Origin: Chrysemys picta bellii
Taxonomy: Eukaryota > Chordata > Testudines > Emydidae
Assembly: GCF_011386835.1 (NCBI RefSeq)
Contig: NC_088791.1
Coordinates: 27,502,998-27,566,997, forward strand
Direction of reading: 5' to 3'
Length of the DNA: 64,000 nt
Shown: piece after piece, positions 22,641 through 31,363 of the stretch
Layout: the number at the start of each line of letters is the position of its first letter
Position numbering within the stretch: position 1 is the stretch's first letter
The notes under the pieces: generated by a model
What the model was told of the DNA's origin: nothing
Database searches by the model: none
What the model saw: only the letters and a program-made list of their open reading frames with translations
Made by a program: the position numbers and the translations under genes

Positions 22641-23436
22641 TGAGAGTGGCCATAGAAGGTACTTACAGAATTTAGGACAAAATTAAGACAAAAGTGAGAA
22701 TTATACAATGACTCCCTTGAAAAGCATAGCAACTATGCAGTAATACATGGCAATGCAAATGTGTTAGTTCAGAGTAATGTAGTAAATAACCTGTATCATT
22801 TCTTATATGGAAAGTACACGTTTCTAATACTTGTCACTGAGACACCTGCACTCTCTTATCCACCAATAAGGAAGTGCGAACACAATTAGTGTAAAAATTT
22901 CTTTAGAGGAACTAGAGTTAGTCTCTCTGGTGTTTGAACAGGGCATATTTCTCTGACCTTTCACTAATACTGACTCAGCAGAACAACAATAGAGCAGTTT
23001 CCACAGCTTAACAGATTCATCCAGGTCACTCTGCTTCCAACACCACATCACTTTTCTTCATGTTCTCAGCTCTCAGTTATGTTAACATACACAACACCTA
23101 GATTTATTTCTGTTATCTGCCAGTTGCACAAAATATACGAGCAGCATGCACTTTCAACTGGTACGACAAACAGCTGCTACATAAGGCTACATGAAGAAAA
23201 GGTCTAAATTTCCACCAAATCCACAGCTCCATGACCCATCAGATACCTTGGTGCTTTGCATAGGGGGAACCTTACACACACATACTGTATAGAAACAATC
23301 TTGGTGCATTGGAGAAAGTAAGTAGAACACACAGATGGAGTTATTTCGGAATGACAGTTCTGCCCTCAGAGTGGAGCATAAAATAATTAGCAAATGCATG
23401 CAGTAGTTAGTAATTTGAGGTTATTTTTAGTTTTGT
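22641..23436. other. No gene recognised; non-coding DNA
   Basis: Short overlapping frames only; no repeats that I can name. It ends where the DIRS element begins. Confidence 0.45.
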
Positions 23437-23640
23437 TTATTCTTCTTCGAGTGATTGTTCATGTCCATTACACATTAGGTGTGCGCGCGCCGCATGCACG
23501 GACGTCGGAAACTTTTTCCCTCAGCGGCTCCCGTCGGGCCGGCAGGGCTCCCCCCTCCTGCCAGAGCGGCGCCCCGCTCTAGGGTATATATATCCCTGCA
23601 GGCCCGACCCTCCCTCAGTTCCTTCTTACCGTCCGTGGCG
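23437..23640 (+). repeat. DIRS left inverted terminal repeat
   Basis: From TTCTTCTTCGAGTG through the TATATATA stretch at 23585 to TCAGTTCCTTCTTACCG, this is the inverse of 30600-30797 with few differences. It includes GACGTCGGAAACTTTTTCCC and GGGCCGGCAGGGCTCCCCCC. The outermost 25 bases differ from the right terminus, as is normal for this class. It probably carries the promoter. Confidence 0.85.
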
Positions 23641-23824
23641 GCGTTGGAACAACTCTATCTCTCGTCTGAGAGTGTCCCTTAGCATAGTCGTTAGTGTTAT
23701 CTTTACAGTTATCAGTTCTTTAGTAGTTAGTGTTAAGCTTAGCAGTTAACAGTTCTTTAGAAATACTCAAACTTCTTGTATTAGGTGTTTGGTCAACCCC
23801 GGCACCGGCCCTGGGTGGCGGAGC

Positions 23825-26230
23825 ATGCCGCACATCCAAGGCTTCAAGGCTTATGCCACGTGCCGTAAGCCTATGCCATTAAGCGATCCACACGACTCGT
23901 GTCTCCGTTGCCTGGGGGAAGCACACCAAAAAGAGCGCTGCAAGATCTGTAAGGCTTTCAAGCCCAGGACTAAGAAAGACAGAGACTTTCGCCTTAAGCA
24001 GCTGCTCATGGAGACGGCGTTACAGCCCTCCACTTCGACGGCACCGTCAGCCTCGGTGCGGAGTGCCCCGGCATCGGTCCATGATCCGGCGCCGGCGGGA
24101 CACCCTAAGCCCACGGCACCGAATCAGCGAGAACACCTCCGGCGCCGGTCGTCTTCGCCGACGAAATCGAAGGGCCAACCCAAGGCCCGAGGACGCTCCC
24201 CGCATAAGAGGGCAGCGCACACGAAGACCTCAAGTGCGCCTAAGGCCGTTGTGGCCCCAGCAAAGGTCCCGGTGTCAGTGGCTCCGGCGCCGAAAGGCCC
24301 GTCGAGCCCCGGGATAGGCGCGTCGAGTGAGAAGGAAGGGCTGGAGGAGCTTTTGGAACAGCCCTCCACCCCGGACACATTTGAGGCAGCAAAAGACCTC
24401 ATTGAATTGTCCGCTGAGGGCCCCATCCAAACTAAGGACGTTCCGCCGAGACTGCCATCCAGAGGCAAGCCGGCAATGGTGCGCCCATCACGGTCGCCAT
24501 CTCGGCACCGTTCACGGCACCGGTTCCGGTCGAGCTCCGCCTCGGTGGACTCCCGGCTTCCCTCCGCGCAGAGAGCTCCACAGCCGTCGGGCCTCAATAA
24601 GCGGCCGGCACCGACCCAGCAGCCCTACTCGAGTAGGCACCGGGACGTGTCAGTTACACGATCCCCGAGACCGACCACCCGTAGTCGTTCCCGATCCCGT
24701 GGTCACCGGTACCGATCCAGGTCCAGATCGGCAAGACGCTACTCCAGGTCCCGATCACGGAGGCACTACTCTCCAACCCCGGACCGGCACCATCCCACGG
24801 CACTGCCGTGGCCTTCCAGATCACCGTCCGTGGTTTTGGAGGCAGACTCGGGCCGGTACGGCGGATATGCCCACAGGGCACAGGCCAGTAGGGACCACGA
24901 AGCCGCTTGGCATCCTCAATGGGGCAAGCCAGGACAATGGCCATTCTGGACCCCTTGGGCCTACCACCAGCAAAGCCCCCCGTCCAGGACCTCGAGATCT
25001 GGGCCCTCGGGACACCGGTCCCGCTCTCTGCAGTGGCGCCCGTCCTCTCGCAAGGAGGCCACGGTCTCCAGACCACCGGAGCGAGAAGGAGCAGACTCGG
25101 CACCGAGCCCGGTACCGTCTCAGACCCACACCATGGGACGGGCCCCAGAGGAGCGCCCAATCGGTGAGGAGTTGCAGGAAGACGAAGATGCGCAAAAGGC
25201 CCTGACCTCTTCCTCCTCACCAGACGAAGCCGTGGCAGGCACAACAGTGTCTGGCCCTCCTCCAATTGATCATCGGGCGCACCAGGACCTGCTCCGCCGT
25301 GTAGCCCTCAATCTGGGCTTGCAGGCGGAGGAGACGGTAGAGCAGGAGGACCCCATGGTCGACATCTTAAGCCCGGAGGGCCCCTCCAGGATCGTGCTCC
25401 CGATCATAAAAACGGTCCAGTCCAACTACAAAACAGTATGGCAAACACCGGCCTCCAGTGCACCAACTGCGAAAGGCGTGGAGAGGAAATACTTCACCCC
25501 ATCTAAAGGGTTTGACTTCCTCTTCTCTCACCCAACTCCCTGTTCACTGGTCGTCTCTGCGGTCAACGAACGAGAGCGTCATGGCCAGCAAGCCCCGGCC
25601 CCCAAGGCCAAGGAGGCGAAACGCTTGGACTTATTTGGGAGAAAGGTCTACTCGTCCAGGGGCCTCCAGTTGAGGATCGCTAATCAGCAAGCGATTCTGA
25701 ACAGACACAACTTTAATTCTTGGGCATCAGTCTCCAAGTTTAAGGAATCCCTGCCGCAGGACTCACAACCCGAGTTTACGGCTCTAGTGGACGAAGGGAA
25801 GGCGGTAGCCAAAACCTCCCTACAGGCCTCCCCTGACTCCGCGGATGCAGCTGCGAGGACAATCGCGTCAGGGGTAGTAATGAGACGCTTGGCATGGTTA
25901 CAGGCTTCTGGCCTTCCACCAGAGGTGCAAAACACCCTCCAAGACCTGCCGTTCGAGGGGTCAGGCTTGTTTTCGGACCAGACGGATGCCAGACTACATA
26001 GCCTCAAAGACTCTCGAGCAACCCTCAAGTCGTTGGGAATGCATACCCCAGTGACACAGAGGAAACCCTTCAAGCCCCAACCACCACAGAGGCAGTACCA
26101 CCCTCGTCCTCGACAAGAACCGTACCGCAGACGTGGCAGGGATAACAGGCGGAGACGTAACAATACGCCTAACCAGGGCCAAAATCATGGCCAAGGCAAG
26201 CCGCAGCCAGGAAATAAACCAGGGTTTTGA
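23825..26230 (+). CDS. DIRS Gag-like protein, 801 aa, intact
   Basis: The first ATG (MPHIQGFKAY) is at 23825; the frame is open a little upstream without ATG. The N-terminus has a possible zinc-binding cluster, CLRCLGEAHQKERCKIC (C-x2-C-x4-H-x4-C-x2-C), then a long disordered S/P/A-rich part, and an arginine-serine tract (RSRSRGHRYRSRSRSARRYS) near residues 285-330 resembling SR domains of RNA-binding proteins. The C-terminal third holds the conserved block KVYSSRGLQLRIANQQAILN and DSADAAARTIASG, and the protein ends in a basic, Q/G-rich tail. Its role should be binding and packaging the element RNA. A decayed relative of the conserved block lies at 33480-34330 on the other strand. Confidence 0.85.
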   Translation: MPHIQGFKAYATCRKPMPLSDPHDSCLRCLGEAHQKERCKICKAFKPRTKKDRDFRLKQLLMETALQPSTSTAPSASVRSAPASVHDPAPAGHPKPTAPNQREHLRRRSSSPTKSKGQPKARGRSPHKRAAHTKTSSAPKAVVAPAKVPVSVAPAPKGPSSPGIGASSEKEGLEELLEQPSTPDTFEAAKDLIELSAEGPIQTKDVPPRLPSRGKPAMVRPSRSPSRHRSRHRFRSSSASVDSRLPSAQRAPQPSGLNKRPAPTQQPYSSRHRDVSVTRSPRPTTRSRSRSRGHRYRSRSRSARRYSRSRSRRHYSPTPDRHHPTALPWPSRSPSVVLEADSGRYGGYAHRAQASRDHEAAWHPQWGKPGQWPFWTPWAYHQQSPPSRTSRSGPSGHRSRSLQWRPSSRKEATVSRPPEREGADSAPSPVPSQTHTMGRAPEERPIGEELQEDEDAQKALTSSSSPDEAVAGTTVSGPPPIDHRAHQDLLRRVALNLGLQAEETVEQEDPMVDILSPEGPSRIVLPIIKTVQSNYKTVWQTPASSAPTAKGVERKYFTPSKGFDFLFSHPTPCSLVVSAVNERERHGQQAPAPKAKEAKRLDLFGRKVYSSRGLQLRIANQQAILNRHNFNSWASVSKFKESLPQDSQPEFTALVDEGKAVAKTSLQASPDSADAAARTIASGVVMRRLAWLQASGLPPEVQNTLQDLPFEGSGLFSDQTDARLHSLKDSRATLKSLGMHTPVTQRKPFKPQPPQRQYHPRPRQEPYRRRGRDNRRRRNNTPNQGQNHGQGKPQPGNKPGF

Positions 26231-26278
26231 AGCTGCGATCGAGGACAGCGTACCACACTCTATTCCGGATCCACCTCT

Positions 26279-28152
26279 ATGTTTCAGGGACCGCCTGTCC
26301 TGTTTTTACCGTGCTTGGTCACATATAACATAGGACCGCTGGGTCCTGCGCACGGTGGAGGCAGGCTATACCCTTCAGTTCTCCTCGCCCCCTCCTCCCA
26401 TCCCCCTTCCCCGTCCCTCTTCAGGGACCCCTCTCACGAGCAACTCCTCATGCAGGAGGTGCGGACCCTCCTCACTGTAGGAGCAGTGGAAGAGGTCCCC
26501 CCAGACCTAAGGGGGAAAGGATTCTACTCCAGGTATTTCCTGATTCCCAAAGCAAAAGGGGGCCTCCATCCCATTTTGGACCTACGCGGTCTAAACAAAT
26601 TTCTGGTCAAAACACGTTTCCGTATGGTCTCCCTTGGAGCTATTATCCCATCCCTGGATCCGGGGATTGGTACGCTGCCCTCGATATGAAAGATGCGTAT
26701 TTTCACGTTGCCATCCACCCGGCCCACCGGCGGTTCCTGCGCTTCACCATCTACCAGCGCCATTTTCAATTTACGGTCCTGCCCTTCGGCCTGGCAACGG
26801 CCCCACGAGTGTTCACAAAATGCATGTCCGTGGTGGCAGCTTTTCTTCGGAAGAGAAGGATGCGCGTGTACCCGTACTTGGACAACTGGCTCCTCGTGGG
26901 CAGGTCAGAGGCCGAGGTCCACTCCCATGTGACGCTGGCTCTACAGGTGTTCTGCAAGCTCGGCCTACAGGTCAATGTGCCCAAGTCCTCACTGATCCCC
27001 ACGCAGAGACTGGACTTCATAGGAGCAGTCCTGGACTCGGTGGCAGCGCGGGCAAGTCTTCCAGTGTCACAGTTCTTGGCCATTCAAAGGGTCGTAGGCT
27101 CCGTCCAACAATTTCCCACGACTACGGCCAGGTGCTGCATGCAACTCTTGGGGCACATGGCGGCCTGCACACATGTAGTCAGACATGCCCACCTAAGACT
27201 CAGGCCATTGCAGTTGTGGCTAGCCCAAACGTATCGCCCCAACAGAGACCCTTTAGACCTGGTGGTGACAATCCCAGCTCGGGTGTTGAACTCCCTCCGC
27301 TGGTGGCTCGATCAGCAGCAGGTTTGCGAGGGGGTCCCCTTCGCTGCCCCACAACCCACTCTGACGTTAGTAACAGATGCTTCGGACCTGGATTGGAGGG
27401 CGCACCTGGAGGACCTGAGGACCCAGGACTTGTGGTCCAGGGAAGAAAAGTTGCTTCACATCAATCTGAAGGAGCTAAGGGCAGTTTGCCTCGCCTGTCA
27501 GACCTTTCACACCACCATAGAAGGCCACAGCGTGTCAGTTCTGACGGACAACATTACCGCCATGTTCTACATAAACAAGCAGGGCGGGTCCCGATCCTCT
27601 CCCCTCTGTCACGAGGCGCTCCGCCTATGGGACTTCTGTATAGCCCATTCAGTCCAGCTTATCGCAACATATCTCCCAGGGGTCCAAAACGGGTTAGCAG
27701 ACCGCCTCAGCCGGTCCTACCACATGCACGAATGGGCGTTGAAACGGGACGTCCTGCATTCAATTTTCCAGAGGTGGGGGTTTCCCCTGGTGGATCTCTT
27801 CGCCACCAAGGACAACAGCCAATGCCCTCAGTTTTGTTCTTACCAGAACCTCAGCCCGGGCTCGTTGGCAGATGCCTTCGCGATCCCGTGGGGCGGGAGC
27901 CTGAGGTATGCCTTACCTCCATTCCCGCTCATCCACAAGGTCCTCCTCAAGGCCCGCAGGGACAAGGCGGCAGTCATCCTCATCGCCCCGGCGTGGCCAC
28001 GCCAGCATTGGTTCACGACCCTGCTGGAATTGTCCATATCCGCCCCGATTGCCCTCCCCCTCCATCGCGACCTCATCACACAGGACCGGGGTCGCCTACT
28101 CCACCCGAACCTACCGTCGCTACATCTCACGGCGTGGTATCTCTCTGGCTAA
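26279..28152 (+). pseudogene. DIRS reverse transcriptase/RNase H, one frameshift
   Basis: The first part (from 26279) carries fingers motifs including FYSRYFLIPKAKGGLHPILD and LDLRGLNKFL, then shifts frame at a G run, 26662-26665, where one base appears lost. The second part (26686-28152) carries motif A (ALDMKDAYFHV), FGLATAPRVFTK, and motif C as YPYLDNWLLVG. RNase H follows with TDASDLDW, LKELRAVCLA, LTDNITAMFY and a DRLSRSY end. It would copy element RNA into DNA. The second Asp of the YxDD catalytic box is Asn (codon 26884-26886), which should abolish polymerase activity independently of the frameshift. The end overlaps the recombinase frame, as is common in DIRS. Confidence 0.88.
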
Positions 28153-29183
28153 ACAATACGGAGCAAAGGTGCTCTCACCAGGTCCAGCGAATTCTCCTTG
28201 GTAGTAGGAAGCCCTCCACAAGAGCGACCTACCTTGCCAAATGGAGGAGGTTCTCCCACTGGTGTGAGCCTCATCACATACAGCCTCTGCGGGCCTCAGT
28301 CCCATCAATTCTGGACTACTTGCTGGACCTCAAACGTCAAGGGCTTGCCCCCGCCTCAATTAAAGTGCATCTGGCTGCCATATCGGCGTTCCATCCTGGG
28401 GAGTTGGGAGTTTCGGTGTTCTCCAACCCCACAGTAGCCCGATTCCTCAAGAGACTGGAAAGGGTGTTTCCCTATTTGCACCTGCCGGTCCCTGCGTGGA
28501 ATCTCAACCTGGTCCTAATTAAACTCATGGGGCCCCCCTTTGAACCCCTAGCCTCTTGCTCCCTCATGCACCTTTCATGGAAGGTAGCGTTTCTCGTGGC
28601 CATCACATCGGCCAGGAGGGTATCGGAATTGAGAGCCCTCACTTCGGAACCTCCTTATACAGTTTTTCATAAGGATAAGGTGCAACTGAGGCCGCACCCT
28701 AAATTCCTTCCAAAGGTGGTCACGCATTTTCACATGGGCCAAGACATTTGTCTACCGGTGTTCTTCCCTAAGCCCCATACGGACCCAAGCCACCGCAGCC
28801 TGCATACCCTCGATGTCCGTAGGGCCCTAGCATTTTATCTAGAGCGGACCAGGCCATTCTGCAGATCAACTCAACTGTTTATTGCCATTGCGGAGCGAAT
28901 GAGAGGCCTGCCTATCTCGACGCAACACTTGTCAGCATGGATTGTGCTTTGCATATGCACGTGCTATGAGCTCGCCAACGTACCAGCCCCGGAGATCCGG
29001 GCTCACTCGACTAGGGCCCAAGCATCCTCGGCGGCTTTCTTGGCGCAGGTTCCACTCCAGGAAATCTGTAAAGCGGCCACCTGGTCGTCGGTGCATACGT
29101 TCACAGCCCACTACGCGATCCATCATCAGACCACGGAGGCCGCGGTGGTCAGCAGGGCTGTGCTTCAATTGATTGTTCCTTGA
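28075..29183 (+). CDS. DIRS tyrosine recombinase, catalytic residues intact
   Basis: The recombinase would insert the circular DNA copy into the genome. Its sequence runs from about GSRKPSTRATYLAKWRRFSH (core-binding domain, helical) to the catalytic domain, with Arg in SARRVSEL (codon 28617), the H-x-x-R box in AHSTRAQAS (His codon 29004, Arg 29013) and the nucleophile Tyr in FTAHYAIHH (codon 29112-29114). All four expected catalytic residues are present and the frame has no break. The frame is open far upstream (to 26634) across the RT region, but that part reads as an out-of-frame RT. The true start is not decided: it may be translated by frameshift or reinitiation, and 28075 is approximate. 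The stop is at 29181. Confidence 0.87.
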
Positions 29184-29210
29184 CTCCTACCCTCCTCCAA
29201 TGGCAAACTT

Positions 29211-29280
29211 GTGAGTCACCTAATGTGTAATGGACGTGAACGATCACTCGAAGAAGAAAAAACGGTTACTTACCTTCTGT
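29211..29280 (+). repeat. DIRS internal complementary region, first part
   Basis: ATGTGTAATGGACGTGAACG through ACTCGAAGAAGAA is the inverse of the left terminus at 23437-23475; next to it GGTTACTTACCTTCTGT is the inverse of the extreme right terminus (30804-30820). The second part resumes after the PLE at 30528-30567. Complementarity to both ends is what lets DIRS elements template a circle junction. Confidence 0.75.
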
Positions 29281-29435
29281 AAAAAGCAACAGAGGGTCCT
29301 GTGGCACCTTTGAGACTAACAGAAGTACTGGGAGCATAAGCTTTCGTGGGTAAGAACCTCACTTCTTCAGATGCAAGTAATGGAAATCTCCAGAGGCAGG
29401 TATATATCAGTGTGGAGATAACGAGGTTAGTTCAA

Positions 29436-29870
29436 TCAGGGAGGGTGAGGTGCTCTGCTAGCAGTTGAGGTGTGAACACCAAGGGAGGAGAAACTGTTTC
29501 TGTAGTTGGATAGCCATTCACAGTCTTTGTTTAATCCTGATCTGATGGTGTCAAATTTGCAAATGAACTGGAGCTCAGCAGTTTCTCTTTGGAGTCTGGT
29601 CCTGAAGTTTTTTTGCTGTAAGATGGCTACCTTTACATCTGCTATTGTGTGGCCAGGGAGGTTGAAGTGTTCTCCTACAGGTTTTTGTATATTGCCATTC
29701 CTGATATCTGACTTGTGTCCATTTATCCTCTTGCGTAGTGACTGTCCAGTTTGGCCAATGTACATAGCAGAGGGGCATTGCTGGCATATGATGGCATATA
29801 TAACATTGGTGGACGTGCAGGTGAATGAGCCGGTGATCTTGTAGCTGATCACATATCTACACATATCTGC
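29436..29870 (-). pseudogene. PLE GIY-YIG endonuclease domain, left arm
   Basis: On the minus strand the frame contains FTCTSTNVIYAIICQQCPSA, then MYIGQTGQSLRKRINGHKSD, PVGEHFNLPGH and LNKDCEWLSNYR. These are the GIY-YIG motifs (VIY and YIG), the catalytic Arg in LRKRINGH, the Glu in GEHF and the Asn of LNKD. The C/C pair before YIG resembles the linker zinc site of EN-containing Penelope proteins. In a full element this domain nicks target DNA at the C-terminus of a reverse transcriptase; here that part is absent. Confidence 0.82.
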
Positions 29871-29882
29871 CCACATATCTAC

Positions 29883-30326
29883 ACCAGCAACACCATCACT
29901 GGACCTAACCAGATCAGCTACAACATCACCGGCTCATTCACCTGCACGTCCACCAATGTTATATATGCCATCATATGCCAGCAATGCCCCTCTGCTATGT
30001 ACATTGGCCAAACTGGACAGTCACTACGCAAGAGGATAAATGGACACAAGTCAGATATCAGGAATGGCAATATACAAAAACCTGTAGGAGAACACTTCAA
30101 CCTCCCTGGCCACACAATAGCAGATGTAAAGGTAGCCATCTTACAGCAAAAAAACTTCAGGACCAGACTCCAAAGAGAAACTGCTGAGCTCCAGTTCATT
30201 TGCAAATTTGACACCATCAGATCAGGATTAAACAAAGACTGTGAATGGCTATCCAACTACAGAAACAGTTTCTCCTCCCTTGGTGTTCACACCTCAACTG
30301 CTAGCAGAGCACCTCACCCTCCCTGA
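29883..30326 (+). pseudogene. PLE GIY-YIG endonuclease domain, right arm
   Basis: The same domain as in the left arm, reading outward on the plus strand, with almost no residue differences (an N instead of K ahead of ITGSFTC is one). It extends about 15 residues further toward the missing reverse transcriptase. It has all the GIY-YIG motif residues but no start of its own that would make a full enzyme. A stop follows HPP at 30326, then the 3' UTR. Confidence 0.82.
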
Positions 30327-30527
30327 TTGAACTAACCTCGTTATCTCCACACTGATATATACCTGCCTCTGGAGATTTCCATTACTTGCATCTGAAGAAG
30401 TGAGGTTCTTACCCACGAAAGCTTATGCTCCCAGTACTTCTGTTAGTCTCAAAGGTGCCACAGGACCCTCTGTTGCTTTTTACAGATTCAGACTAACACG
30501 GCTACCCCTCTGATACTTACCTTCTGT

Positions 30528-30567
30528 AACTGTTGTTCTTCGAGATGTGTTGTTCACGTCCATTACA
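30528..30567 (+). repeat. DIRS internal complementary region, second part
   Basis: AACTGTTGTTCTTCGAGATG through TCACGTCCATTACAC is the exact inverse of 30757-30798. Before the PLE arrived it was continuous with 29280. Together the two halves mirror both ends of the element. Confidence 0.78.
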
Positions 30568-30599
30568 CTTCCCACCCTCCTTCCCCTCTGTCGGAGTCA

Positions 30600-30826
30600 C
30601 CGGCAAGAAGGAACCGAGGGAGGGTCGGGCCTGCAGGGATATATATACCCTAGAGCGGGGCGCCACTCTGGCGGGAGGGGGGAGCCCTGCCGGCCCGACG
30701 GGAGCCGCTGAGGGAAAAAGTTTCCGACGTCCGTGCACGCGGCACGCGCACACCTAATGTGTAATGGACGTGAACAACACATCTCGAAGAACAACAGTTA
30801 CAGAAGGTAAGTAACTGGTTTTTTTT
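30600..30826 (-). repeat. DIRS right inverted terminal repeat
   Basis: An inverted copy of the left repeat, from CCGGCAAGAAGGAACCGAGG through the TATATATA to CCGACGTCCGTGC and CACCTAATGTGTAATGGACG, then a terminal stretch (AACAACACATCTCGAAGAAC ... GGTAAGTAACTGG) that is longer than and different from the left end. The T run at about 30819-30827 is the likely terminus. Confidence 0.78.
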
Positions 30827-31355
30827 TGAGGAGGGGGGGTGAAATTTTTAAGACACTGGAAGTCTTTATTAAGTTGGACTTCTTATTAATTGTGAATCCA
30901 AATTTCAACTGTGAGAAAGGCTCACAATGGAAATAAAGGAACAAAGTTCCAAGTCTCATATGTCTGGGTCAAGGTCCTTCTCTGAGGCCTTGTTCCCAAC
31001 CGATATTCCAGTCCCATTCAGTTAGAGACAAATGCCTTAAGTGGCTGCTACTCCCCAAGAGTGATCTGGCACCATGTTTTTGGATTATTTCCCAGCCCAT
31101 AATGGCTTAGTGCTTGAATAGGATGCATTCCAAGGTCTGTGGTATCTATATTACATTCTTTACTTCCTGTGTTGAGCTTGAGGCTGAGGAAACCCACAAG
31201 ACGGAGCAGTGATTTGTAGAATTTAAGGTCACAACAGACCACTGTGATCCTGTAACATGACCTGCATAACACAGGCCATGGAACTTTGCTCACTAATTCT
31301 TGCATCAAGTCCAGTAAGTTGTGGTAGAGTTGGAAGATGTCATTTAGAGAGACAT
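30827..31355. other. No gene recognised; non-coding DNA
   Basis: Flank of the DIRS and hAT elements; one 86-codon minus-strand frame without recognisable features. Confidence 0.4.
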
Positions 31356-31363
31356 CCAGTGAT

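Larger units (their letters stand above)
29281..30513. mobile_element. Palindromic Penelope-like element nested in the DIRS
   Basis: Two arms of about 560 bp (29281-29843 and 29928-30475) are inverted and nearly identical, around a centre of about 85 bp; only the right arm continues to the true 3' end, CAGATTCAGACTAACACGGC ... CTCTGA. A perfect 14-bp duplication, TACTTACCTTCTGT, flanks it (29267-29280, 30514-30527). Both arms encode the GIY-YIG endonuclease domain of a Penelope-like element; the reverse transcriptase is missing. Each arm is therefore a 5'-truncated copy, and they landed together as one event. Arm identity implies a young insertion. Confidence 0.85.
23437..30826 (+). mobile_element. 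DIRS-type tyrosine-recombinase retrotransposon with a nested PLE
   Basis: The order is left terminal repeat (23437-23640), Gag, reverse transcriptase/RNase H, tyrosine recombinase, internal complementary region (29211-29280 continuing at 30528-30567) and inverted right terminal repeat (about 30600-30826). This is the diagnostic layout of DIRS elements, which replicate through a circular intermediate and integrate by recombination, leaving no target duplication; none is seen. Without the 1247 bp added by the PLE insertion plus its duplication it is about 6.1 kb. Gag and recombinase are open; the RT has one frameshift and an altered active-site residue, so the copy is probably dead but not old. 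GC content and CpG density are far above the flanks. Confidence 0.88.

Noticed and set aside
22339..22686. 115-codon Gly/Trp-rich frame
   Set aside because: It lies inside a hAT MITE and runs across its end; composition artefact.
26634..28090. First 480 codons of the 849-codon frame as part of the recombinase protein
   Set aside because: This part reads RT-coding sequence in the wrong phase and shows no recombinase motifs. I keep only the C-terminal part from about 28075.
29506..30256. 112-codon open frames antisense to the PLE endonuclease on both arms
   Set aside because: They are mirror frames of the GIY-YIG coding sequence, duplicated because the element is palindromic.
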